Origin: Clostridia bacterium
GTDB lineage: Bacteria > Bacillota > Clostridia > Christensenellales > Aristaeellaceae
Reading direction: 5' to 3'
Length of the DNA: 64,000 nucleotides
NCBI GenBank assembly: GCA_017431005.1
Contig: JAFRLY010000063.1
Coordinates: 1 to 64,000 of the forward strand
The notes below the pieces were generated by a model that saw only the letters and a program-made list of their open reading frames with translations, was not told the origin of the DNA and searched no databases. Shown in pieces: positions 1-6,446 of the stretch; positions within the stretch are counted from its first letter, which is position 1; each line of letters begins with the position of its first letter. Made by a program: the position numbers and the translations under genes.

Positions 1-165
1 AACGATGAGCTTTACGCAAAAGCAATCGACGAAGACGGCGATGAAGTCGAATTCATGCTCTATCCCATCGGGGAAAACGAGTTCGGCAGGAAGGGCGGGA
101 TGCTCAAGTTGACCTTCAGTGACAGCTGTGTGGCGTACGACAAACTCACCTGCAAAAAGCTGTAA
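1..165 (+). CDS. C-terminal end of a serine hydrolase-like protein (5' truncated by window)
   Basis: Frame 1 is open from the first base to a TAA at 163-165 and gives the last 54 residues of a protein that begins outside the window. The tail contains ENEFGRKGG followed by a short beta-like stretch and ends in CKKL. This resembles the C-terminal domain seen after beta-lactamase-like serine hydrolases in Clostridia, but no catalytic motif is inside the window, so the assignment is tentative. The stretch is AT-richer than the bulk of the window, like the genes that follow. Confidence 0.5.
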   Translation, partial: NDELYAKAIDEDGDEVEFMLYPIGENEFGRKGGMLKLTFSDSCVAYDKLTCKKL

Positions 166-212
166 GCATCATTTTACAAATTCCAGTTTGTCGGGGTGGG
201 ACGTAGCCGATC

Positions 213-247
213 ATCTCGGAAGATATATTTTGAAATTCTCGACTATG
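213..247 (+). repeat. Cassette-gap repeat, copy 1
   Basis: This 35-nt stretch begins ATCTCGGAAG, continues with TATATTTTGAAA and ends CTATG. It matches the copy at 2763-2797 at about 27 of 35 positions. Weaker or partial copies lie at 685-698, 1110-1134 and 1920-1944, always in the gap before the next single gene. It is not a palindrome. Confidence 0.6.
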
Positions 248-265
248 GGGGAAACAGAAAACAGG

Positions 266-670
266 ATGGAATTCAGAATTGTTGAAGGCTCAGACAAGAT
301 GAGCATAGAAGATATCGCCCGACTTCTGAAGATGACCTACTGGGCAGATACACGTTCAATGGAGACGATTAAGAAATCTGTATCAAATTCATCCTGCTAT
401 GGTATATATGCTGATGATCAGGGAAAACTGATCGGGTTTGCCAGAGTTATCAGCGACTATGCCACATCTTATTATCTTTGCGATGTGATTATAGATCCCG
501 AATACCGGCATCGGGGATTGGGAACAGCTTTAGTTTCATATGTTGTTACGTCACCAGAGTACACAAAGCTCCGTGGCTTTCTGATCACCAGAGATGCGCA
601 CAATCTGTACAGGAAATTCGGATTTGAGGTCGTGAATGGAAGAGTCATGGTGAAAACACCGGAACAATGA
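266..670 (+). CDS. GNAT family N-acetyltransferase
   Basis: A 134-residue GNAT-fold acetyltransferase that would transfer an acetyl group from acetyl-CoA to an unidentified amine. The acetyl-CoA binding motif A is visible as DPEYRHRGLGTALV (the R-x-x-G-x-G/A loop), preceded by the beta4 strand YLCDVIID. The C-terminal NLYRKFGFE is the usual beta6-alpha4 signature. The start MEFRIVEG at 266 fits the usual length of this subfamily. In-frame ATGs upstream at 119 and 245 would add residues that read through the intergenic repeat. The gene stands alone in an AT-rich island. The substrate is unknown. Confidence 0.8.
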   Translation: MEFRIVEGSDKMSIEDIARLLKMTYWADTRSMETIKKSVSNSSCYGIYADDQGKLIGFARVISDYATSYYLCDVIIDPEYRHRGLGTALVSYVVTSPEYTKLRGFLITRDAHNLYRKFGFEVVNGRVMVKTPEQ

Positions 671-684
671 TAGACTTGGCAGAG

Positions 685-698
685 TATCTCGGAAGATA
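685..698 (+). repeat. Cassette-gap repeat, partial copy 2
   Basis: TATCTCGGAAGATA is identical to the first part of copy 1 over 13 bases (ATCTCGGAAGATA). It lies in the gap between the GNAT gene and the C39-like gene. The TATATTTTGAAA half is missing here. Confidence 0.4.
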
Positions 699-736
699 GC
701 GGAGCAGAGAAACGGTGTAGCTTTGTAGGAGGAAGA

Positions 737-1099
737 GTGAAAGAAATACATTATATTCAGCAGCCGACAGAATATCTGTGCGGGCAGGCGTGTGTCGCCA
801 TGATCGCCAATGTATCCGTGGACGATGTGATCCGGGTGATGAACAATGATCAGGCAACCGGGAAAAAAGACATTGAGCGGGCACTGGATCATTATGGGAT
901 CAGGCAGGCAAAAACCATGACAAAGGTGGATAATGATACACCGCTGCCGCCGGTATGTATATTGAAAGTGTTACTTCCCCGATACAGTCATTGGGTATTA
1001 TTTTACCACGGGAAATACTATGATCCCGAGTTTGGCCTTATGGACGGACTGTATTGTAAAGCAAAAATACAAGCCTATCTGGAACTGTTCCCGGATTGA
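737..1099 (+). CDS. C39-like cysteine peptidase-fold protein
   Basis: A small 120-residue protein starting at GTG 737 behind a strong AGGAGG site (727-733). The N-terminal EYLCGQACVAM places a cysteine at a helix start, SHWVLFYHG supplies a histidine and YYDPEFG an aspartate. This is the Cys-His-Asp layout of papain-like C39 peptidases, which in this short form appear as stand-alone proteins. No signal peptide or membrane segment is present, so it is probably cytoplasmic. It may be a small peptidase or an inactive papain-fold protein. It sits alone between a GNAT gene and a methyltransferase gene, and its substrate cannot be read from the sequence. Confidence 0.65.
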   Translation: MKEIHYIQQPTEYLCGQACVAMIANVSVDDVIRVMNNDQATGKKDIERALDHYGIRQAKTMTKVDNDTPLPPVCILKVLLPRYSHWVLFYHGKYYDPEFGLMDGLYCKAKIQAYLELFPD

Positions 1100-1109
1100 C
1101 ATGAATCGA

Positions 1110-1134
1110 CATCTTTTGAGATAATCGACCATTG
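1110..1134 (+). repeat. Cassette-gap repeat, degenerate copy 3
   Basis: This segment shares about 18 of 25 positions with bases 223-247 of copy 1, including TTTTGA and TCGAC, and lies in the gap before the methyltransferase gene. It is weak alone and gains weight because the neighbouring gaps carry better copies. Confidence 0.3.
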
Positions 1135-1167
1135 ACAAATCGGAATGTCATGAAGGAGAGTATATGA

Positions 1168-1884
1168 ATGAGCAACATTGAGAAATACAGGAAGTACTTT
1201 ACAAAGGACTACTTGATGGGACCGAATTCATTTCGCCTGCTGGATGAACTGATTAGGAGAAAACCGGCTGATGTGCAATTCCACAGGACATTGGATCTGG
1301 GATGCGGATATGCGCTGACTTCATTTTTCATCGCGAATGAGACGGATGCCGATTATGTATATGCTTTCGACCTGTGGATTCCGGCTACGGAGAACTATTT
1401 GAGGATACAGGAGAGTCGGCTGGAAGATAAAGTCATCCCGGTTCATGGAGATGCCATGGACATGCCCTTCGCACATGAATACTTCGATGCTGTCATCAGC
1501 GTTGATTCCTACCATTACTTTGGGTGCAAAGAAGGTGTATTTGCTGAGAAGATACTGCCATTTGTCAAAAAGAAAGGCTGCGTAATGATCGCAATCCCCG
1601 GACTGAAAGCACAGCCGCAGGGAGAGCTGAAGAAGTTATTCGAAACATGGGCTGAAGGCGATGATTCCCTGTTGTTCAAAACTGCCGAATGGTGGGAAAA
1701 GCTCCTGAAAAAAGAGTGCGGCAATTGCTGTGAGATTGCCGTAAAGGAAGCGGAATGCTTTGATATCGCCTGGCAGGAATGGTTTGATTCCGAACATGAA
1801 TTTGGAATTCGCGACAAGGAGTTCCTGCAAAAAGGGTTGGACCAGATTCTGAACTTCATTTTGATTTATGTCACAAAAAACTGA
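1168..1884 (+). CDS. Class I SAM-dependent methyltransferase
   Basis: A 238-residue methyltransferase. Motif I is clear as LDLGCGYAL near residue 40, and the post-motif acidic residue lies in YVYAFDLWIP. HGDAMDMPF and FDAVISVDSYHYFG follow the motif II and III pattern of the Methyltransf_11/25 group. It would use S-adenosylmethionine to methylate a small molecule or protein that cannot be named. The start is ATG 1168 with AAGGAG at 1152-1157. An overlapping ATG at 1164 is in another frame. It is monocistronic, separated from its neighbours by about 70 and 110 bases. The AT-rich composition matches the rest of the island. Confidence 0.8.
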   Translation: MSNIEKYRKYFTKDYLMGPNSFRLLDELIRRKPADVQFHRTLDLGCGYALTSFFIANETDADYVYAFDLWIPATENYLRIQESRLEDKVIPVHGDAMDMPFAHEYFDAVISVDSYHYFGCKEGVFAEKILPFVKKKGCVMIAIPGLKAQPQGELKKLFETWAEGDDSLLFKTAEWWEKLLKKECGNCCEIAVKEAECFDIAWQEWFDSEHEFGIRDKEFLQKGLDQILNFILIYVTKN

Positions 1885-1919
1885 TATGATCATCAAGATC
1901 AACCAAACGGATAGAACGG

Positions 1920-1944
1920 TTATATTTTGAAATTGTTGGCTAAG
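1920..1944 (+). repeat. Cassette-gap repeat, copy 4
   Basis: TATATTTTGAAATT is identical to copy 1, and the following ten bases match at six or seven positions. It lies in the gap before the zinc-phospholipase-like gene. The upstream ATCTCGGAA half is absent. Confidence 0.45.
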
Positions 1945-1995
1945 ACAAATCGAAGTTTATACAGAGCATGGCCAGTATACTGAAAGAGGTAAATA

Positions 1996-2733
1996 ATGGC
2001 TGAATGGGTATCTCATTTAATTGTGGCTGACAGGGTATGGGAAATATTGCCATGGCTTAAGAGACATGAATTTTGTGTTGGAAATATCGCGCCTGACTGT
2101 AATATTCCCAATGAAGACTGGTCCGAGTTTACTCCATCCAGGGAGATCACACATTGGATGAAGGGCAAAAGGAAAAAAGCTGATGACTGCTCTGCCTTTC
2201 GGGATGAATATATCCTGAAAAGAATCGGCGAGATCAGTTCAGAAGAAGAATTATCTTTTCTTCTTGGGTATTATGCGCATTTGATAACGGATGCCGAACA
2301 TCAGCGAACCATCCGGGACGAAAAACGTGTGGCGGCTGCCTGGAAACGCGCAAAAGCATTTGATGAACTTCGTGAGCAGTCTTCCGGTATGGATGAAACC
2401 TGGGACAACTTTAAGAAACTCTTTCCCGACCGTAAGGAGCGTATGAAAGATTTTTACGTTGTTGAAAGAGAATATCTGGATGAGCATCCCAACTCCGGTT
2501 ATTTCACTGAAATTCAGGATTTAAAGACCTTTCCAGACTATATTGAGTATCTTCCAAAGGGCGCTATCCCTGCAAAAATCAGGATGATGTATTACATGCC
2601 GACATTGGAAGAAGGGAAATACCCCTTTGTTGGTTTCTCAAGAGAAGAATGTGCTTCATTCCTTGATCGTTCTGTTGAACTGACGGTTCGTGCGATTGCG
2701 AAGGTACGTTCCTTACTGGATAAAGATAAATAA
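1996..2733 (+). CDS. Zinc-dependent phospholipase C-like protein
   Basis: A 245-residue protein with the metal-ligand pattern of the zinc-dependent phospholipase C family (PF00882-like). It begins MAEWVSHLIVAD, followed by GNIAPDC, a paired HW and YYAHLITD, so His and Asp ligands are spaced as in that fold. No signal peptide is seen, so unlike the secreted toxins this is likely an intracellular family member of unknown substrate. The start at 1996 has GAAAGAGG just upstream. The gene is isolated in the accessory island. Metal binding is likely; phospholipase activity is only inferred from the family. Confidence 0.65.
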   Translation: MAEWVSHLIVADRVWEILPWLKRHEFCVGNIAPDCNIPNEDWSEFTPSREITHWMKGKRKKADDCSAFRDEYILKRIGEISSEEELSFLLGYYAHLITDAEHQRTIRDEKRVAAAWKRAKAFDELREQSSGMDETWDNFKKLFPDRKERMKDFYVVEREYLDEHPNSGYFTEIQDLKTFPDYIEYLPKGAIPAKIRMMYYMPTLEEGKYPFVGFSREECASFLDRSVELTVRAIAKVRSLLDKDK

Positions 2734-2762
2734 CGGTTTGCAGGGATATTTATTGGCAAGGA

Positions 2763-2797
2763 ATCTCGGAACATATATTTTGAAACACCTCGCTATG
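2763..2797 (+). repeat. Cassette-gap repeat, copy 5
   Basis: The best partner of copy 1: ATCTCGGAA, then TATATTTTGAAA, then CTATG at identical spacing over 35 nt. It lies in the gap before the nucleotidyltransferase gene. Confidence 0.6.
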
Positions 2798-2861
2798 CCG
2801 GATCAGAAATTGCAGGAATGACTGCAGTGAAAACAGTTGTTCTGCGGAAGGAAGTACAGAA

Positions 2862-3653
2862 ATGGGAAAAGTTTTCAATGTGCAGGACAGGCAGGCCGTA
2901 TTTGAATATATCCAGTCCGTTGCCGCAGAGTGCGGCAGAATTGTCGCGCTGGTCCAGATAGGATCCGGGGTAAACGGGTATCATGACGAGCATTCGGATC
3001 TGGATTTTGTGATCGCGCTGGATTCGGGAGAATCCATGCCTGAAGTCATGGAATATATGCACCGGAAGATCTCAGCAAAATATGAACTGGCATTTTTCAC
3101 GCAAAATGAATCCAGGCATCTCCAGAACTACATCCTGTCCGATCTCCTGGAAATTGACATCGGTTACGGCGGATATGAACACGCGGCAGCTTTGAAACCG
3201 GCATTCAAAGTCCTGTTTGATCATTCCGGCACTGTAGAGGAAAAGATGGTACGGTCCCGGGAGTGGATGGATGACAGCATATACAGCGATAAGCAGAAGA
3301 AGGATACAGAACAGGCGCGTAATGTCGTCTGGTTTTTCCTGATGCATGCCGCAGTTGCGATTCACCGCGGGAACTGTTTCCGGGCTATCGGGGAAATGGA
3401 GGCTGCCCGGGCTTTATATATTGATCTGCTTGGCGACCGATACAGGCTGGAGAGCACGCGGAACCGTGAAATCGATAAACTGCCGGAAACTGAAAAAGCA
3501 GCGATCCGGAGTACATTTGCCTCCGCAGAAAGCCCATCGGAATTATGGACAGCTCTTTTGAACCTGACAGCATTGGTTTATAAAGAACTTGAAGGAATCG
3601 ATGTGCCTGTTACTCAGGAGATGCTTCACGATTATTTTGACAGTTTCAGATAA
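2862..3653 (+). CDS. Nucleotidyltransferase domain protein
   Basis: A 263-residue protein of the DNA polymerase beta-type nucleotidyltransferase superfamily. The signature is IGSGVNG followed by HSDLDFVIALD, which supplies the G-S motif and the D-x-D metal-binding pair, with a third acidic residue in LLEIDIGYGG. The helical C-terminal half resembles the substrate-binding half of aminoglycoside adenylyltransferase-type enzymes, so the target may be an antibiotic or small metabolite, but this cannot be shown here. The start at 2862 follows GGAAGGAAG. It is the last of the repeat-separated single genes of the island. Confidence 0.7.
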   Translation: MGKVFNVQDRQAVFEYIQSVAAECGRIVALVQIGSGVNGYHDEHSDLDFVIALDSGESMPEVMEYMHRKISAKYELAFFTQNESRHLQNYILSDLLEIDIGYGGYEHAAALKPAFKVLFDHSGTVEEKMVRSREWMDDSIYSDKQKKDTEQARNVVWFFLMHAAVAIHRGNCFRAIGEMEAARALYIDLLGDRYRLESTRNREIDKLPETEKAAIRSTFASAESPSELWTALLNLTALVYKELEGIDVPVTQEMLHDYFDSFR

Positions 3654-3727
3654 CAACTAGTGAGCCGGATGAGGCAATTGAAGATATCTTTGATTTAATG
3701 AATCAATCGTTGCGAGGAGGTATCACC

Positions 3728-4378
3728 ATGAAAAGGCTTTTAACACTGATTCTGGCGTTTGCTATGCTTTTCACTCTGTTCAACGCACAGTCCTTTGCCG
3801 AGGAGGATGCTGTCGTCGCACTGGAAGGCACAAAGTTTGTGACCATTCAGGAATGGATTGACGCCAAGGGTGAATGCGGAGACTGTATGTTGCTTCTGCG
3901 GGTCAAAACCATTCTGAATCCCGTACTGGCGATTGCGGAAGATGAAACCGGAACTGTCAATTTGTTTTCCGGAAACGGTGAGGACAGCATGATTGTGAAC
4001 TTCATGGGAGACGAAGGCCTTACCAATGGAAGCATTCTGGTCATCGCCAACCCGAAGTGGAATGAGTACGAAGGCACAGTAGAAATGGCCGACTGGACGG
4101 TTCTCCGTATGCTTCCGGCAGTAAAAGAAGCAATCGAAGGGAATTTAAGGACGTACACCGAAATGCCGGATGGCAGTTGGGAATGTGAAGGATATTCATA
4201 TCAATACCGCTTTGAAATCAGCGGGAGAATGCCAAATGCGGCCATGAATTCCACATACGTATACCTGAGTAACGTGCCGGAGATTTCTTTTGAACGGGCA
4301 TATATGGCTGCAGGACTAAGCAGCAATTCAAATGATTATTTTTCTCCTGAGGAAGCGATCTTGGTAGAAATGAACTGA
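3728..4378 (+). CDS. Secreted protein, possible OB-fold
   Basis: A 216-residue exported protein. It starts at ATG 3728 behind GAGGAGG (3714-3720); an upstream in-frame ATG at 3698 would include the ribosome binding site. The N-terminus MKRLLTLILAFAMLF is a typical signal peptide with likely cleavage after QSFA. The mature part opens with a region of alternating strands (FVTIQEWIDA, LLLRVKTIL, TVNLFSG, GSILVIANPK) that resembles an OB-fold with no recognised catalytic motif. No family is recognised. The next gene also encodes a secreted protein. Confidence 0.65.
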   Translation: MKRLLTLILAFAMLFTLFNAQSFAEEDAVVALEGTKFVTIQEWIDAKGECGDCMLLLRVKTILNPVLAIAEDETGTVNLFSGNGEDSMIVNFMGDEGLTNGSILVIANPKWNEYEGTVEMADWTVLRMLPAVKEAIEGNLRTYTEMPDGSWECEGYSYQYRFEISGRMPNAAMNSTYVYLSNVPEISFERAYMAAGLSSNSNDYFSPEEAILVEMN

Positions 4379-4501
4379 TCAGCGCTGAATGAAATCTCTG
4401 ATTTTGCAACTTTGAATTTTCCTGCCCATCGGTATGGAAGAAACAGATCAGCAGGATAATTCGTTTATATCAGTGGAATCCATGAAAAGGAGCTGAAGCT
4501 G

Positions 4502-5248
4502 ATGAAAAAACAATTTGTGATCGCAATTCTGCTCATGTTGTTTTTTGCTGTCTCCATATGTACAGTCCTGGCAGAAACAACGATCACTCAGCCTTTCGAT
4601 ACTATTGGCGGTATTGTGACCTTTGGCCGCTATGAGCAGGACGGCAACGAAGAGAACGGTCCTGAGAAAATTGAGTGGATTGTGCTGGATGTACAGGATG
4701 GAAAGGTTTTGCTGCTGAGCAAGTATGGGCTGGAAGCGAAGCGGTACAATAAGAAAAAGACAGATGTGACCTGGGAGACTTGCACCCTTCGCGCCTGGCT
4801 GAATGACGATTTCCTGAACAAGGCATTTGACGCGAAAGAGCAATCAGCCATTCTGACCACAGAGGTGGACAACGGCGACGCCCAGGGCTACAGCGGATGG
4901 ATTACCTCCGGCGGAAATAACACGAAGGATAAAATTTTCCTGCTGAGCTGCACGGAAACAAACCTGTACCTGGATGCGAAATACTGGGAAAATGATGATG
5001 GCAACAATACAAAATCCCGCATCGCGCCGACAGAATACGCGATCGAAAACGGTGCGTGGTTTGACGACAAATATCAGACAGCAGACGGCAAGCCGACGGG
5101 GTGGTGGTGGCTCCGGTCGCCCGGCATCAATCAGTGCGACGCCGCGTTTGTGAACTGCGTCGGCTCGCTATTCACCGACAGTGTCCTCGACAGCAGTGCT
5201 GTTGTCCGCCCCGCTTTCTGGTTAAATCTTGAATCTGATATCTTCTGA
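4502..5248 (+). CDS. Secreted DUF6273 domain protein
   Basis: A 248-residue exported protein. The signal peptide MKKQFVIAILLMLFF ends near VLAET. The mature protein has the DUF6273 layout: FGRYEQDG and IEWIVLDV, then YNKKKTDVTWETCTLRAWLN, DKIFLLSCTE, and a C-terminal WWWLRSPG with VRPAFWLNL. This domain is common in surface proteins of gut Clostridia, and its end resembles the C-type-lectin or formylglycine-enzyme-like fold. A ribosome binding site AAAGGAG precedes ATG 4502. The last 130 bases are noticeably more GC-rich than the rest of the gene. It is followed by a terminator. Confidence 0.75.
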   Translation: MKKQFVIAILLMLFFAVSICTVLAETTITQPFDTIGGIVTFGRYEQDGNEENGPEKIEWIVLDVQDGKVLLLSKYGLEAKRYNKKKTDVTWETCTLRAWLNDDFLNKAFDAKEQSAILTTEVDNGDAQGYSGWITSGGNNTKDKIFLLSCTETNLYLDAKYWENDDGNNTKSRIAPTEYAIENGAWFDDKYQTADGKPTGWWWLRSPGINQCDAAFVNCVGSLFTDSVLDSSAVVRPAFWLNLESDIF

Positions 5249-5271
5249 TCAGAAAACTTATATATCAATCT

Positions 5272-5298
5272 GCTCCGACTTCGGCCGGAGCTTTTTTT
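5272..5298 (+). terminator. Rho-independent terminator after DUF6273 gene
   Basis: GCTCCG pairs with CGGAGC around a short loop and is followed directly by a run of seven T. Confidence 0.75.
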
Positions 5299-5409
5299 CT
5301 GCAAGCACAAATGTTACAGAATTGTAAATGGCGAGGAGAATCGGAAGCTTCCTGACATATCCCGGATTCTGAAAAATGATTATTGATTATCTTGTAATAG
5401 AAACCTGAT

Positions 5410-5460
5410 AAAGGCAATGACGAAATATCCGTCATCGGCGTTTATCATTGCCTTTCCCCA
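5410..5460. repeat. 51-nt hairpin repeat, copy E1
   Basis: AAAGGCAATGA pairs with TCATTGCCTTT at the two ends of a 51-nt unit that ends CCCCA. Copy E2 at 6092-6142 has exactly the same length, the same TGACGAAAT and CGGCG internal blocks and the same CCTTTCCCCA end. Its stem differs by paired changes (AA/TT here, GC/GC there). The 410-base gap 5249-5658 otherwise holds only two terminators and a tRNA-like fragment. Confidence 0.65.
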
Positions 5461-5478
5461 CAACCTTCTGATTCGCAG
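5457..5478 (-). other. tRNA-Arg-like fragment (anticodon loop to T-stem)
   Basis: These 22 bases match 6245-6266 of the intact tRNA-Arg gene at 19 positions, and all three differences are transitions. The fragment covers the part from the anticodon loop to the first T-stem strand, on the same strand as the tRNA gene. It abuts hairpin repeat E1. It may be a relic of a tRNA or of a recombination site, or a chance similarity. Confidence 0.35.
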
Positions 5479-5550
5479 CGGCACCATGGAATGAGCCCGC
5501 AAAGCCTCGATTTTCAACGCATCCCAGCGCAATTTCAAAAGGCCGGCGGA

Positions 5551-5587
5551 ACGGGATGCCTGCTTTTCTCAGGTATCCCGTTTTTTT
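5551..5587 (+). terminator. Strong Rho-independent terminator, no obvious upstream gene
   Basis: ACGGGAT-CCTG pairs with CAGG-ATCCCGT over 12 positions with one G-T pair, followed by seven T. No coding region is recognised in the 290 bases upstream, so it may end a read-through or a non-coding transcript. Confidence 0.7.
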
Positions 5588-5658
5588 GAAGGAGAATTCT
5601 TCCGTTCGGAAGAATAATTTACAAAATGGTATTCCCAAACGAAGGAGACAAATCATTT

Positions 5659-5895
5659 ATGAACCGAAGAAGGATCATCGGCATCCTGCTGATCGTGCTG
5701 AGTCTTGCGCTGATCGTCATCGGCTGGAAGGAAATTGAGAAAACCATCACTCTTTCCGGACTGTTCGGTAACAGCGTGGCTTACTATAACCCGCCGTTCC
5801 CGTGGCACGGTCCGCTGGTCGTGCTCGGTGGGGTTGTCGCCGTCGTTCTGTTTCTGGTCGGGCTGTATCTGGTCTCTCCCGGCAGACGCAGGTGA
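5659..5895 (+). CDS. Small two-helix membrane protein
   Basis: A 78-residue protein with two hydrophobic segments, IIGILLIVLSLALIVIG near residues 6-22 and LVVLGGVVAVVLFLVGLYL near residues 53-71, and a short polar loop between them. Positive residues (MNRRR and PGRRR) lie at both ends, which favours both termini inside. ATG 5659 follows GAAGGAG (5641-5647); an earlier in-frame ATG at 5626 has no such site. It stands between two hairpin repeats. No family is recognised. Confidence 0.65.
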   Translation: MNRRRIIGILLIVLSLALIVIGWKEIEKTITLSGLFGNSVAYYNPPFPWHGPLVVLGGVVAVVLFLVGLYLVSPGRRR

Positions 5896-5918
5896 AGGTT
5901 TTTCAGGGAGACAGACTG

Positions 5919-6023
5919 ATGAACAAAACAAATGCGCTTCGTTTTCTGAAAAAGATTGCCGCGGCCGCTCCGAAAATCCTGTTCTTCTGTGTGTTAACTT
6001 ATTCCCGGACCTGTGAACAGTAA
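5919..6023 (+). CDS. Possible 34-residue peptide
   Basis: A short open frame with AGGGAG about eight bases before ATG 5919. It encodes a basic N-terminus (MNKTNALRFLKK) followed by a hydrophobic stretch AAAAPKILFFCVL. It begins 23 bases after the small membrane protein and may be co-transcribed. No family is recognised, and coding by chance cannot be excluded. Confidence 0.3.
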   Translation: MNKTNALRFLKKIAAAAPKILFFCVLTYSRTCEQ

Positions 6024-6091
6024 CACAGCATGACGGAGGGGTCTCTGAAGGATGCAGAAGAGCACTGGGAAGCTCGCTTGCTTTGGCTGAG

Positions 6092-6142
6092 AAAGGCGCT
6101 GACGAAATTTAAGCCACCGGCGGTCGTCAGCGCCTTTCCCCA
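6092..6142. repeat. 51-nt hairpin repeat, copy E2
   Basis: AAAGGCGCTGACGA pairs perfectly over 14 bases with TCGTCAGCGCCTTT, enclosing about 18 nt. It aligns without gaps with E1 (5410-5460). The gap 5896-6446 contains this unit, the possible 34-residue peptide, a terminator and the tRNA gene. Confidence 0.65.
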
Positions 6143-6183
6143 CTCACCTACAGGCCATGGCTTCGGATCCTCGCGTTCCATAC

Positions 6184-6212
6184 AAACAAAAACACCACCC
6201 GTGAAGGGTGGT
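6184..6212 (-). terminator. Terminator of tRNA-Arg
   Basis: On the minus strand ACCACCC pairs with GGGTGGT around TTCAC and is followed by GTTTTTGTTT. It lies 13 bases after the tRNA 3' end. Confidence 0.8.
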
Positions 6213-6224
6213 GCCTTTGTTTGG

Positions 6225-6298
6225 TGAGCCCGGCGGGATTCGAACCCACGACCTTTTGATTCGTAGTCAAACACTCTATCCAGCTGAGCTACGAGCCC
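6225..6298 (-). tRNA. tRNA-Arg (anticodon ACG)
   Basis: The 74-nt minus-strand sequence folds as a complete cloverleaf. The acceptor is GGGCTCG against CGGGCTC with discriminator A. The D-arm is GCTC/GAGT, and the anticodon stem TTTGA/TCAAA carries loop CTACGAA (anticodon ACG). The T-arm is GTGGG/CCCGC with loop TTCGAAT. The 3' CCA is not encoded. It decodes CGN arginine codons after A34 deamination. Confidence 0.95.
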
Positions 6299-6446
6299 AC
6301 ATGCTGTCCGCTGACAGCCTATGTAGTGTATCACAGGCAGCGCGGGTTGTCAACGGCTGAATTGAGAAGTTTTTACGTAAGGTCTCCGGAGAAGCATCTG
6401 ATACCTGCTGTGGTTTTTACGGGAAAGCCGCAGGGAAACAGGCCCC

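Noticed and set aside
213-2797. Integron attC sites between the single-gene modules
   Set aside because: The repeats are not imperfect palindromes and lack the GTTRRRY and RYYYAAC core sites. No integron integrase is visible.
5999-6334. Minus-strand frame of 111 codons across the tRNA-Arg gene
   Set aside because: It reads straight through the tRNA, its terminator and a hairpin repeat, so it is not a protein gene.
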